Below the pieces are notes generated by a model that was not told the DNA's origin, searched no databases, and worked only from the letters and a program-made list of their open reading frames with translations. From Beijerinckia indica subsp. indica ATCC 9039 (GTDB lineage Bacteria > Pseudomonadota > Alphaproteobacteria > Rhizobiales > Beijerinckiaceae): 64,000 bases of DNA. This document shows, in pieces, positions 25,324-33,799 of the stretch; the first letter of the stretch is position 1; each line of letters begins with the position of its first letter. Position numbers and translations under genes: made by a program. Location: positions 62,001 through 126,000 of the forward strand of contig NC_010580.1 of assembly GCF_000019845.1 (NCBI RefSeq). Reading direction: 5' to 3'.

Positions 25324-26394
25324 ATGGATTGGCAGACCTTGCCCTGGCCGCAGCTCATCGGCCCGCTCATCGCGGCTGAAGATGCTTTGGCGCGCCTCGA
25401 CAGTCGCCTCGCCGCTAGCCCGATCCGCGACGGCTGGATCGCCCGCATGGATGTCCTGGAGGCTTGCGCCAGTATCAGTCTCGATGGCGGCCTCGTCGAC
25501 CTCGCCGATCTCGTCCTGCGCGACGCGAACATGGACAGCGCGCCTTCGAGCGAGGTTTTGACCCGGGCGGAACAGGTTCTTGCCGCGCGCCGCCGCATCG
25601 CCAAAGCCCGGCCGCGCTGGGCTTTGAGCCCCGAGGGGCTGGCCAGCCTGACGGGGCGGTCAGGGGATCCAGAGCGGGTCTCGCAGACGGAGAGCCGGGA
25701 CGGGGAAGGCGATAGGGAAGCAGGGCAGGGGGACGAGACGGAGGAGGTCTGGGCCAGTCCGTTCGCCGCGCTCGATGCGGCGATGGCCCGGGTCACCCAG
25801 CGCCTGGCCCAAGTGGAGGCCGGCCTCAAGCCGGTTTTATCAGCGACGGCGGCCGACAGGGTGCTGGCACCCTGGCTTGCGGTCCAAAAAACCACGGAGG
25901 CGTGTCCGCCGACGCTCGCCGCGGCGATCGCCTATGAAGCCTGGGTGGACCTGCGCCCCTTGCCGCAACAGGACTGGCTCGGCCGCCTGCTGGCCGCATC
26001 CTCGCTGCGGTGCCGGGGCAAGACGGAAACCCATCTCGTCTGTTTCAATGTCGGCTTGCGGGCCTTGCCGCCGCTCCTGATCCGGCCAAAAATTACGGCG
26101 GATCGGCTCGCCCGTACGCTCGACGCCTTCACTGCTGCCGCCCGCAAGGGCCTGGTCGATCACGACCGCTGGCTCACCGCCCGGGAGCTTTTCCTGCGCA
26201 AGACCGAGGGGCGCCGCTCGACCTCGCATCTCGCCGCCCTCGTTGATCTCGTTCTCCGCCGGCCCGTGGTGTCGAGCGATCTCATCGCGAAAGAATTGAA
26301 GATCACGCCGCGTGCCGCCCAGACCCTCGTGGCGACACTCGGATTGCGTGAACTAACGGGGCGGGGGCGGTATCGCGCCTGGGGGATCGTGTAG
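25324..26394 (+). CDS. RHE_PE00001 family plasmid protein (DUF1612/HTH)
   Basis: A 356-residue protein like those named RHE_PE00001 on rhizobial plasmids. The N-terminal part includes WPQLIGPLIAAEDALARLDS and a DUF1612-like helical region. A charged linker (residues 118-140) and a helical middle follow. The C-terminal 60 residues form a helix-turn-helix (DLIAKELKITPRAAQTLVAT) ending in LTGRGRYRAWGIV. A transcription-factor or plasmid-maintenance role is likely, but no biochemical function is known. ATG 25321 is an alternative start, one codon upstream. DUF1403 and ScpB-like genes of similar plasmid origin lie 10 kb away, separated by inserted DNA. Confidence 0.75.
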   Translation: MDWQTLPWPQLIGPLIAAEDALARLDSRLAASPIRDGWIARMDVLEACASISLDGGLVDLADLVLRDANMDSAPSSEVLTRAEQVLAARRRIAKARPRWALSPEGLASLTGRSGDPERVSQTESRDGEGDREAGQGDETEEVWASPFAALDAAMARVTQRLAQVEAGLKPVLSATAADRVLAPWLAVQKTTEACPPTLAAAIAYEAWVDLRPLPQQDWLGRLLAASSLRCRGKTETHLVCFNVGLRALPPLLIRPKITADRLARTLDAFTAAARKGLVDHDRWLTARELFLRKTEGRRSTSHLAALVDLVLRRPVVSSDLIAKELKITPRAAQTLVATLGLRELTGRGRYRAWGIV

Positions 26395-26839
26395 GGGAGG
26401 GTGTCGATTTGAAGATAGATCTGGGCGGCATGGCACGCCATTTACATGAGCCCGTTTAGAGCGGAAGGAACTGATCCTCTCGTTCTTGAAGAAGACCGTG
26501 TGGAGGACATCATCAATGCCCGATGGCAGCATGCCAGCGTATACGCTGGCGCCCGTCGCCATGGTCCGCTCTGCTATGCTGGATGGACACCTACACAACC
26601 AAATCATTCCAACCAGATTGGCTGCGTAGCTGATGCGTTAACTTGATTTGATGTGTTAACATGAAAATTTTTGGTTGCTTTCCGCTTTAAACAGGTAATC
26701 ATCCAGCATCGCGGGGCGATTGCACGGTAAATCAACAAAACATTTCTGTTTCACTCAAGTAACAGGGGCTAATTCTTACGGTTGTCAGCAACCCGACACA
26801 AAACTTGCGGCACACCCCAAAACCTTACGCTGCAAAGTC
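26395..26839. other. Intergenic region with an 18-base palindrome
   Basis: 445 bases with no accepted gene. It contains the perfect palindrome at 26533-26550. Near 26771-26800 a stretch (ATTCTTACGGTTGTCAGCAA) resembles 40380-40410 (ATTCTCACGGTTATCGGCAA), the tail of an ISKra4 fragment, so some mobile-element debris is present. Confidence 0.5.
26533..26550. repeat. Perfect 18-base palindrome
   Basis: GCCAGCGTATACGCTGGC reads the same on both strands with no spacer. It could be a binding site for a dimeric regulator or a recombinase. No second copy was noticed. Confidence 0.6.
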
Positions 26840-27535
26840 TCATTGTATCTCTGCCTTGCGATTAGCTAGCTTAACATCCATATGAGCAAGTATATCTTCA
26901 GCGATTTTGGACGCACCATGCATAATATTACGATCTAGATCGTGTCCTGCAAAAAAATACTTCGCTGCGGCAGCATAGGGATGAGGCGTAATGATCGCGC
27001 CAGGTAACTTTCCGCTAGAAGCGTCGATTTGCATTTTATACACTTCCGTAGACACTTTATTCCTTGAAAGGTCTGAGAGGTTGATTTCTACCTGCAAATG
27101 CGTATGACCCGCACCGAAACCGATGATCGCCCGCTGTAGCCTATTGCCTTCATTGATCTGTAAAAAAGTACCGCTAACCAGCAGGCCATTCTTAGGCAAA
27201 GGCGTCCCAGCGGGCAACCGATAAGCTTCCATTCCTTTATTGGTAAGATCGTTGACGATTGCATTGCTCATCAGACTGGGTAAAGACTTGGCTTTTGCTT
27301 GCTCCATGAAAGTATGTACCTGCAAATTAGAGAAAAGACTTTCTGATTTAATACTGTTTGGCTGTAGTTCAAAATCGATAACGTAAATGACTTGGTGCTG
27401 AAATTTGACTTTTGTCGGGAGACTATAAGCTCGGACATTTTCCGCCCCCAAACACGCCGCGCCAAAACCAGCCAATATTAACACGCTGTATCTCGTTCCG
27501 TGATAGATTGATCTCGCAAATGTTTTTGTGGTCAT
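26840..27535 (-). CDS. DUF4410 family exported protein
   Basis: A 231-residue protein with an N-terminal signal peptide (hydrophobic YSVLILAGFGAACLGAENV; a Cys at residue 28 could be lipidated). The mature part matches DUF4410: VIYVIDFELQPNSI, IVNDLTNKGMEAYRLPAG, LLVSGTFLQINEGNRLQR, IIGFGAGHTHLQVEINL and EDILAHMDVKL. DUF4410 proteins are envelope proteins of unknown role. A paralogue lies at 32775-33515. The gene is AT-richer than the plasmid backbone. Confidence 0.75.
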   Translation of the reverse strand: MTTKTFARSIYHGTRYSVLILAGFGAACLGAENVRAYSLPTKVKFQHQVIYVIDFELQPNSIKSESLFSNLQVHTFMEQAKAKSLPSLMSNAIVNDLTNKGMEAYRLPAGTPLPKNGLLVSGTFLQINEGNRLQRAIIGFGAGHTHLQVEINLSDLSRNKVSTEVYKMQIDASSGKLPGAIITPHPYAAAAKYFFAGHDLDRNIMHGASKIAEDILAHMDVKLANRKAEIQ

Positions 27536-27802
27536 CTTGAACTCCGTGTGTTTGTTTATAAAGGTGATAAGTTACAGAGGTATTTTGATTAAAAATACTC
27601 AGAAGATTACTCCGAGCCAGATATACGCGGACAAGCGTAGCCCTCGGCTTTCCCATATAGGTAGCAAAATGCACGGGCCGCTTTTTAGGGCCGCGTGCTA
27701 ACTCTTCCAGTTTTCAGATTTTGTTAGCTTTCGGAAGTTTAAGACCGACGATAAGCTGATCGCTTTATTGACAACCGATAAAGTAGACGCCTTTGCGATC
27801 AT

Positions 27803-28072
27803 TTACTTTGGCAAAGCATTTGCGCCAGGGGCCTTTGTCAAAGCCTTCTGGCAGGCTGATGTCAGTTCTCCCAAGTGGCTCTGCAGACAAGTCAGGATCC
27901 TCCCGCCGCCAGGCTGCACTCCGGAACAAAGCCGCGTGTAATCTCCGCGGCAGATTTGTTGTAAAGCCTGTGCTTGGGCCGGCATCTGTGCCAGAGCTGC
28001 ATTTGGTCTTGCCGCAAAAACGGCCAACAGAGCTGCCGCGGTGATAAAGGGCCGATGGTTGAGTGTGATCAT
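27803..28072 (-). CDS. Small periplasmic cysteine-rich-repeat protein
   Basis: An 89-residue protein with a signal peptide (FITAAALLAVFAARPNAALA-Q). Its mature domain contains ICRGDYTRLCSGVQPGGGRI, then LTCLQSHLGELTSACQKAL, the pattern of the bacterial cysteine-rich repeat family (four cysteines, CLQSH core). The ATG at 28072 was chosen because it gives the signal peptide; upstream in-frame ATGs lie in the neighbouring sterol-desaturase gene. It lies 5 bases after that gene, so the two form an operon. Confidence 0.75.
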   Translation of the reverse strand: MITLNHRPFITAAALLAVFAARPNAALAQMPAQAQALQQICRGDYTRLCSGVQPGGGRILTCLQSHLGELTSACQKALTKAPGANALPK

Positions 28073-28077
28073 GACGT

Positions 28078-29010
28078 TTATTCTCCTGCAATAATGCAAC
28101 TGGATGTGGGGCTGGTTGTGACTTCTGCTCCCCTGTCGTGGGTTGAGGAGCGCCAAGAGGGAGCTGATCCGGGTGGCGAGAAAAGCACACGGAGCTTGGC
28201 TATGAATGAGGGAGCGTGCTTCAGGTCGTGAGCGAGTGTCACCCATTCATCAAAGGCGGTGTGAAAGGGATTGAGGGTCCGCGCGCTGCCATGGAGGCCA
28301 TAGCGCAGGGCTTCGTCCGTTGGCGCCTCGGCAAAGGTGCCGAATAAGCGGTCAAAAAGGATCAGGACGCCTCCATAATTTTTATCGAGGCAGGAGGAGT
28401 TTGAGGCATGGTGCACGCGATGATGCGCCGGTGTATTCAGCACCCATTCGAGCGGTCCGAGCCGCGGCGCAAGCTCTGTATGAATGAAGAACTGATAGAG
28501 AAGATTGCTGCCGAGCATTGCGGCAATAGCAACGGGATGGAAGCCGATCCAGGCGAGAGGGAGGAAGAACAGGAAATTGCCGGATAGGTTGCTCGTCCAC
28601 CCAAGCCGGATAGCGGCCGTCAGATTGATTTTGGTCGGTGAGTGATGCACGGCATGTGTCGCCCACATCCAGCGGATGCGATGCGCGCAGCGATGCTGCC
28701 AATAATATTGGAATTCAGTTGCAAGGAAGAGAATGCCGATGCTGATCGAAGTCGTTGATGCGAAATCGATGAGCCGATGATCATAGACAAAAATGAAAGG
28801 CATGCTGATGAGGCCCGCTTCGAGCGGGCGGATCAGGTTGTTGCCAACCGCTATGCACAATGACGAAGCGCTTTCGGCAAGGTCATGGGTCGCCTTTTCA
28901 CGATGTGCGAGGCGACTCACCAAATATTCCAAAACCATAAAGCTCAAAGCGGTCACGGGGACTAACAGGCGCATGGCCGGATAATTTGTCAAGGTCAGGT
29001 AAGTTAGCAT
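28078..29010 (-). CDS. Sterol desaturase / fatty acid hydroxylase family membrane protein
   Basis: A 310-residue integral membrane di-iron oxygenase family member. At least four hydrophobic spans surround the histidine motifs: HRCAHR...HAVHHS near residues 108-123, and HHRVHH near 198-203. These ligate two irons in enzymes that hydroxylate or desaturate lipids such as hopanoids or ornithine lipids; the substrate is unknown here. It is transcribed away from the adjoining two-component regulator genes, with a putative regulator box between them. Confidence 0.85.
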   Translation of the reverse strand: MLTYLTLTNYPAMRLLVPVTALSFMVLEYLVSRLAHREKATHDLAESASSLCIAVGNNLIRPLEAGLISMPFIFVYDHRLIDFASTTSISIGILFLATEFQYYWQHRCAHRIRWMWATHAVHHSPTKINLTAAIRLGWTSNLSGNFLFFLPLAWIGFHPVAIAAMLGSNLLYQFFIHTELAPRLGPLEWVLNTPAHHRVHHASNSSCLDKNYGGVLILFDRLFGTFAEAPTDEALRYGLHGSARTLNPFHTAFDEWVTLAHDLKHAPSFIAKLRVLFSPPGSAPSWRSSTHDRGAEVTTSPTSSCIIAGE

Positions 29011-29110
29011 GGCAGTGCTCTTCTTCGGCCACTATGCTGCAAAGAATAGTCATGCTCTGTCAGCCCCGTTTGAATCGGGCGCATCCTTTTGTGGCATTTT
29101 GTCGATGCAA

Positions 29111-29125
29111 TGTAACGGTTTGTAA
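29111..29125 (+). promoter_or_regulatory. Candidate response-regulator box 1 (TGTAAC-N3-TTGTAA)
   Basis: TGTAAC-GGT-TTGTAA lies 64 bases upstream of the response regulator start, in the region it shares with the sterol-desaturase operon. The half-site spacing of 9-10 bases suits OmpR/PhoB winged-helix regulators. The same box recurs at 34343-34357 and, on the other strand, at 31335-31349. Confidence 0.55.
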
Positions 29126-29188
29126 AATTCCATCCAGGCCCTTGATTCTTCGCGCCGAATACTTGACAAAACGGAGATGGAAACGAAC

Positions 29189-29905
29189 ATGACCACACTT
29201 CTGATTGTCGAAGACGATCCGGATATTCGTCAGCTGATCGGCGAATTGATGCGCAATGAAGGCTTCCATATCGAGGAAGCAGAGAATGCTGCCGCCATGG
29301 ACGCGACCATGACCCGCATACGGCCCGATCTCTTGATCCTCGATCTGATGCTTCCCGGTGAAGACGGCTTGTCAATATGCCGTCGCATCCGGACCCATAG
29401 CATAATGCCGATCCTGATGCTGACGGCCAAAAGCGACGAGATCGACCGGGTCGTTGGGCTCGAAATGGGTGCCGACGATTATCTGGTAAAACCTTTTGGG
29501 CCACGTGAACTCCTTGCCCGTGTTCGTGCCCTGCTTCGACGAGCGGCAGCCCTGTCACCTGTCATGTCATCGCGGCGTTTCGCCTTCGACCGATTCATTA
29601 TTGACCTGGACGCACGGCAGGTAACCGACGACAAAGGCTTGGCACTTACATTCACCAGCGCAGAATTCGATCTTCTCGCCTGCTTTGTGCAAAGACCCCG
29701 CCGGGTACTCACACGTGATCAGATTCTCAACCAGATACGTGGGCGCATCACGGATCCATTCGATCGCACAGTCGACATGCTGATCTCACGCATTCGGCGG
29801 AAGCTCGATGCGGCATGCCCTGGCTCCAATTTGATCAGCACGATACGCAACGGAGGCTATCTTTTCACAGCTCCTGTCAAACCGGCACCGCAATGCTCCG
29901 GCTGA
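29189..29905 (+). CDS. OmpR-family response regulator
   Basis: A 238-residue two-domain regulator. The receiver has the acidic pair in IVEDDPDIR, phospho-acceptor Asp52 in LLILDLMLPGEDG, Thr/Lys in LMLTAKSDE, and the DDYLVKPFGPREL lysine. The winged-helix DNA-binding domain follows from about residue 125 (FTSAEFDLLACFVQRPRRVL, RTVDMLISRIRRKL, ISTIRNGGYLF). ATG 29189 follows GGA at good spacing; ATG 29177 is possible but too close to GGAG. It overlaps the sensor kinase by 13 bases and probably controls its own promoter and nearby envelope genes. Confidence 0.93.
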   Translation: MTTLLIVEDDPDIRQLIGELMRNEGFHIEEAENAAAMDATMTRIRPDLLILDLMLPGEDGLSICRRIRTHSIMPILMLTAKSDEIDRVVGLEMGADDYLVKPFGPRELLARVRALLRRAAALSPVMSSRRFAFDRFIIDLDARQVTDDKGLALTFTSAEFDLLACFVQRPRRVLTRDQILNQIRGRITDPFDRTVDMLISRIRRKLDAACPGSNLISTIRNGGYLFTAPVKPAPQCSG

Positions 29906-31278
29906 GCCTTGCTGCTCGCCTCTCGATGATTGTCATCATTGTCCTGATGGCCGTCTGGCTTGCGGCATTGGCCAGTTTCTATCGATCACGCTTGTCGAGC
30001 GATCAATATACGCAACCCAAAGCGCAGCAAATTGCGGCCATAGTAAATCTCGTCGAAGGCGTGCACCCTGAACAAAGGCCTTTGATCCTTGATGCTGTCA
30101 CATCGAGTATTCTAGAGATCAAGCTGGAAACTGGGCAAACGCAAATGCGACAAAAGCCAGCCAGTTTGCCTAACCAGCAGCTTTTCGATAATGCTCTGTT
30201 ACAGAATTACATAGATGCGTTGGGTGAGCACCCTTTCACGATCACCTCGGTACGCAAGACCACAGAGAAATGGCGCTTGCTGCGCTTTTCCTGGATGATT
30301 CCGAATGCGCTGGAATTTCGGATCACCTTGAAAACAGGCGATCTCTTGATAATCGATGCACAAAGCCCTCTAGCCATGACCCGGCTTGGCTGGCCGGTCG
30401 GTTTTGGCGCCGGCTTGCTTGGAACCTTAGTTGCTCTTGTCGCACTCATCCTCATGTATCGGGAAACACGGCCTCTGTCACGTCTTGCTGCCGCCGTGGA
30501 CCGTATGGATCTGATCGACACACCTGTGGTCCTACCCAAGGCACGCACCTCGGCATTGGAAGTCCAGGCGCTTATTGCGGCTTTCAACCGACTGCAGAAC
30601 CGTCTGGCGCAACTCCTGCGCGCCCGTATGGCGATGCTCGGAGGCATTTCGCACGACGTTCGCACCTTCGCGACACGACTGCGCCTGCGGGTCGAACAGA
30701 TCCCGGAGGGCACGGAACGGGATCGGGCAATCGGGGATATTGCAGATATGATCCGTCTTCTGGATGATGCGCTTCTCGCAAGCCGCGCCGGAGCCGGCGA
30801 ATTCTCAGAAGAGCTTGTCGAATTGGACCAAATCGTGCGTTCCGAAGTTGAGGACAGGAAAGCGGCGGGCGCCTCAATTGACCTTTCTATCAGCAGGGGC
30901 GCGGTTGGCATTCCCGTTCTGGGCGACCGCCTGGCACTTCGGCGTATTGTTTCGAACCTTGCCGATAATGCCTTGCAATATGGTCATAGCGCGTATCTCA
31001 CTGTCGAGATCGAGGCGCAAACACTTGTCCTGAGCGTAGACGACGAAGGAGCTGGCATTCCATCTGAACTATCCGAGATCCTTCTTGAACCCTTCGTGAG
31101 ACTGGAGACTTCACGCAATCGGCGCACAGGTGGCGCAGGCCTCGGACTTGCCATTGTTCGAACACTTATTGAGGCCCATAGCGGAACGATCTCTATTGGT
31201 GCGGCTCCAACGGGAGGTGCTCGATTCATCGTACGGCTGCCGATATTCACCGTATCCTCAATAAAATCAAAGTATTGA
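29893..31278 (+). CDS. Sensor histidine kinase, partner of the OmpR-type regulator
   Basis: A 461-residue membrane kinase. An N-terminal transmembrane segment (SMIVIIVLMAVWLAALASFY), a periplasmic region of about 130 residues and a second transmembrane segment near residue 170 lead to a HAMP linker. The H-box is GGISHDVRTFATRLRLR with His254. The N-box IVSNLADNALQYG, G1 DDEGAGIP and G2 GGAGLGLAIV complete the ATPase domain. The start inside the regulator gene gives the expected membrane anchor. The signal sensed is unknown; the context of a lipid-modifying enzyme and exported proteins suggests envelope stress or lipids. Confidence 0.93.
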   Translation: MLRLSLAARLSMIVIIVLMAVWLAALASFYRSRLSSDQYTQPKAQQIAAIVNLVEGVHPEQRPLILDAVTSSILEIKLETGQTQMRQKPASLPNQQLFDNALLQNYIDALGEHPFTITSVRKTTEKWRLLRFSWMIPNALEFRITLKTGDLLIIDAQSPLAMTRLGWPVGFGAGLLGTLVALVALILMYRETRPLSRLAAAVDRMDLIDTPVVLPKARTSALEVQALIAAFNRLQNRLAQLLRARMAMLGGISHDVRTFATRLRLRVEQIPEGTERDRAIGDIADMIRLLDDALLASRAGAGEFSEELVELDQIVRSEVEDRKAAGASIDLSISRGAVGIPVLGDRLALRRIVSNLADNALQYGHSAYLTVEIEAQTLVLSVDDEGAGIPSELSEILLEPFVRLETSRNRRTGGAGLGLAIVRTLIEAHSGTISIGAAPTGGARFIVRLPIFTVSSIKSKY

Positions 31279-31334
31279 TGATAGGCCGGATGGACAAAAT
31301 CAGCCGTTGACTGTTTGGGAACAGACCGCCGTTG

Positions 31335-31349
31335 ATACAAATTGTTACA
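31335..31349 (-). promoter_or_regulatory. Candidate response-regulator box 2 (TGTAAC-N3-TTGTAT)
   Basis: On the minus strand the bases read TGTAAC-AAT-TTGTAT, the same spaced repeat as box 1 and box 3. It lies downstream of the sensor kinase and 208 bases before the small exported protein at 31557. Confidence 0.4.
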
Positions 31350-31556
31350 TGGTATTGACAAGACACCAAAAACACATATGCCCAGATCAAACGGCAATGA
31401 CATTGCAATGGCATTCTCCTTAGCACGGCTTCCAATTTAAGCGGTGTGGCATGTATTCATAAAGGAGCTCTCCATGAGGTGAGAAAACCTGAAGATGGGG
31501 GAAACCTTGAATCAGGATGAGTATGCCTATCAATGCAATGTGGAGATTAATATCAG

Positions 31557-31961
31557 ATGGGATCCATGAAACCAGAGCCACAGTGCTGCCAATATATTTT
31601 TACTCTCGTTGCTAGCAGCTTCATATGCGTCTTAAGCTGGGGACTGTCAGCTCACGGGGACGCAGCCATTCAATTTCGCACAATGCCTGAACCAGTAGCC
31701 ACATTCGATACGACTGATAGGGTTCGAGGCATTTGTATGCCTGAAATCTATGCTTACCTCGACATCGAAAACCTTGCCGAGGCTCTCGGTCCAGATGGTG
31801 CTATCGTCGTTGATGCCCTTGAAGACCTTGGCAAACAGGTCCACGATTGCCTAAGTATGCAGTTTTCCGATAATTTCGAGCTCTTTCCCTGGTTCTCAAA
31901 CATAGAAGCTTCGACGCACAGGCAGGAACGCCAGCAGAAGATACAAGATCAGAACGTGTGA
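31557..31961 (+). CDS. Hypothetical exported protein
   Basis: A 134-residue ORF with a hydrophobic N-terminal stretch (YIFTLVASSFICVLSWGLSA) suited to a signal peptide and a probable cut near AHGDA. The mature part is acidic (IENLAEALGPDGAIVVDALE). No family is recognised. Its place among other small exported proteins next to a two-component system supports a periplasmic role. No strong ribosome site was seen before the ATG, so ATG 31569 is an alternative start. Confidence 0.45.
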   Translation: MGSMKPEPQCCQYIFTLVASSFICVLSWGLSAHGDAAIQFRTMPEPVATFDTTDRVRGICMPEIYAYLDIENLAEALGPDGAIVVDALEDLGKQVHDCLSMQFSDNFELFPWFSNIEASTHRQERQQKIQDQNV

Positions 31962-32161
31962 CTCCCATCTATTCCTGGAAACAGGCGGGTTTTGGAGTGA
32001 ATTCCTTCACGCATTCCCAGAAAATCAGATCAGTCTCAAAGCCGGTGCTTAACTTTAAGTCCAAAGTTCCAAAGAATCCAAATTCGCAGACCATTAACAG
32101 GAACACCTGGAGAATGGTCGTCTAGCAGTCACAATGACAATATGGAATCGGAATTTACGAA

Positions 32162-32374
32162 ATGAAACATGTCTTTTATGCGATAAGCATATTGATGTGC
32201 AGCATTGCTTTTGCCCCTAACCAAGCCAATGCTGTTGTCTGTGCGCGGGGTGTCTACAGAGCAGGATGCATAGGGCCGCATGGCTCCGTCGGTGTGCGAC
32301 GTACAGTTGTCGTCCACCACCCAATCGCGGTTCCCCGCACTGTTGTGATTAGGCGGTCGGTTTATCCACGCTAG
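32162..32374 (+). CDS. Small exported protein, VCARGVYRAGC type
   Basis: A 70-residue protein with a clear signal peptide (VFYAISILMCSIAFAPNQANA). The short mature chain has two cysteines in VVCARGVYRAGCIGPHGSVG, then a valine/arginine-rich tail with repeated RTVVV/RTVVI blocks. Similar short proteins occur as hypotheticals in alphaproteobacteria; I know no function. A perfect stem-loop follows 13 bases after the stop. Confidence 0.65.
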   Translation: MKHVFYAISILMCSIAFAPNQANAVVCARGVYRAGCIGPHGSVGVRRTVVVHHPIAVPRTVVIRRSVYPR

Positions 32375-32386
32375 GGTCGGATTGAT

Positions 32387-32412
32387 CCGAAAAGTGGGTA
32401 ACCACTTTTCGG
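32387..32412 (+). terminator. Perfect 11-base stem-loop after the small exported gene
   Basis: CCGAAAAGTGG and CCACTTTTCGG pair perfectly around GTAA, followed by TTTGC. This palindrome resembles a dispersed repeat I associate with Hyphomicrobiales genomes, so it may serve both as a transcript end and as a REP-like repeat. The T-run is short. Confidence 0.6.
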
Positions 32413-32491
32413 TTTGCTCGTCTATCACTACTTTGGCAAAATTTTGAATTTGCTTTGCTGTTGGGGTTCACTGGCGCTAATTTCCTGATTC

Positions 32492-32523
32492 AAGGGTAAC
32501 CGCTTTGCGGAGCGGCTACCCTT
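32492..32523. repeat. Long near-perfect hairpin
   Basis: AAGGGTAACCGCT and AGCGGCTACCCTT pair over 13 positions with one mismatch around a 6-base loop. It lies between a gene end and an AT-rich stretch; a bidirectional terminator or REP-like element is likely. Confidence 0.55.
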
Positions 32524-32672
32524 GAAGGACGACATCACGCTCTGAGATGCTTTTATCTCCCTTTGGCACAGAAGCTATTTCAGAATTGGGTGCTTTCTGA
32601 CGGATGTTCTCGAATTTTGGGCCATGACGTTGCACATACATAAATTCGAGAATAAGACCGAGAGGAGTTCAA

Positions 32673-32888
32673 ATGCCTCACGATATGAAAGCATCGAATG
32701 TTCAAATGAATGCAAACCTAAGGCTCAAAACTATCGCTTATGCGTCGAAGCACGAAACCGAGAGTTTCAAAAGGCTAAACGATATCGCCAGCCGGCCATC
32801 GCCAGCCAACGGACGCATAATATTTCTTGAGCTGCTCGACGATAGCGATCGAGGTTCCGCGGATCGGCTTGTTGAGCCCGTCTCGTAA
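32673..32888 (+). CDS. Short ORF with strong ribosome site, doubtful
   Basis: A 71-codon frame whose ATG follows GAGAGGAG at about 5 bases, one of the better ribosome sites in the region. The first 33 residues (MPHDMKASNVQMNANLRLKT...) look like a real N-terminus. After 32775 the frame runs antisense through the 3' end of the DUF4410 gene, which suggests that the original gene was cut by rearrangement. No family is recognised. Confidence 0.25.
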   Translation: MPHDMKASNVQMNANLRLKTIAYASKHETESFKRLNDIASRPSPANGRIIFLELLDDSDRGSADRLVEPVS

Positions 32889-33515
32889 GCCGGTCACGAC
32901 ACGGATACCACCGCCTACAGCCAGAGTAACAACATGCGCCGTGGCAAGAGCGGCTCCGCCTGGCACGATGAGGCCTGGCATGAATCCACTATCGCTCGAC
33001 GTCTTGAACGCAGTCATCGAATGAACCGGAGCTGAATCGTCATTCACAAAGTCAGCTTTCGCCTGTAATTCGGCTCGACCAACACCAAAACCAATGACCA
33101 GCCGCGTAACAGGATTGCCTTTATCGGCTTTCATAATCGCGACATGGAGGATGGCGGCGCCGGGATGCCGTATTCCCGGCACAAAGGGTTCAGTCGTAAG
33201 TTTTGCCTCCTGTAGCCTTTTGATAAGATCTGCCTTGAGTTTGGTGGCAACCTCCTCGGCAAGTTTCATCTCGGAGGTATTTGGGACCGGGACGACATCC
33301 ACATCGACTAGAATCTGCGCCGGCTGTGGACCTGTAACTTTTGTTGAGGCAATATTGGTGATCTGTGCACCAGCACACCCGCCAAGTAGTGTCATAATCA
33401 AGCTTATTGCGGTAACCTGCGGCAATAAGCAAAGACGCCTAGGATTCCACCAGTCTGCGCCCGGCATGCCAAAGCTGTTGGCAATGTCTGAGTGTCTATC
33501 CATCACCTTTTGCAT
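32775..33515 (-). CDS. DUF4410 family lipoprotein
   Basis: A 246-residue DUF4410 protein with a lipobox (SLIMTLLGGC) that predicts outer-membrane or periplasmic anchoring. The domain reads ILVDVDVVPVPN, KLKADLIKRLQEAKLTTEPF, ILHVAIMKADKGNPVTRLVI, GFGVGRAELQAKADF and GGAALATAHVVTLAVGGG. The start at 33515 gives a long pre-lipobox region; ATG 33467 would give a normal signal length. It is a diverged paralogue of the protein at 26840-27535 and is transcribed in the same direction. Confidence 0.75.
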   Translation of the reverse strand: MQKVMDRHSDIANSFGMPGADWWNPRRLCLLPQVTAISLIMTLLGGCAGAQITNIASTKVTGPQPAQILVDVDVVPVPNTSEMKLAEEVATKLKADLIKRLQEAKLTTEPFVPGIRHPGAAILHVAIMKADKGNPVTRLVIGFGVGRAELQAKADFVNDDSAPVHSMTAFKTSSDSGFMPGLIVPGGAALATAHVVTLAVGGGIRVVTGLRDGLNKPIRGTSIAIVEQLKKYYASVGWRWPAGDIV

Positions 33516-33799
33516 ATGATCTCACTGCTCGGTCGGAGGCAGGGCCTGAACGGCCTAAGAAGATGCTAGAGTATCGGATATTCAAATTGGCTTGCTGCGA
33601 TACTCCATATTTTGAAAACGCATCGCTTTTTAGAACAGCCGGTGCGTACTTATTTGAGCGATGCTTCAGCTTCAGTAATGGCTTTATCGCCTAACCCAAA
33701 ACGAGCTGCTTCTACTGGCTTTAATGCTATTAATTTTATAAAAGCACCGCTTTTTCGAGGTATGGGTGGAACTGTCAGCGATACAGAAAAGCATCTGTA

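Noticed and set aside
25016..25324. 103-codon frame upstream of the RHE_PE00001 gene
   Set aside because: Ser/Ala/Arg-rich with no domain, and no clear ribosome site. Kept only as a note in the intergenic entry.
26446..26646. 66-codon frame covering the 18-base palindrome
   Set aside because: Overlaps the palindrome and an equal-quality antisense frame; neither shows conserved features.
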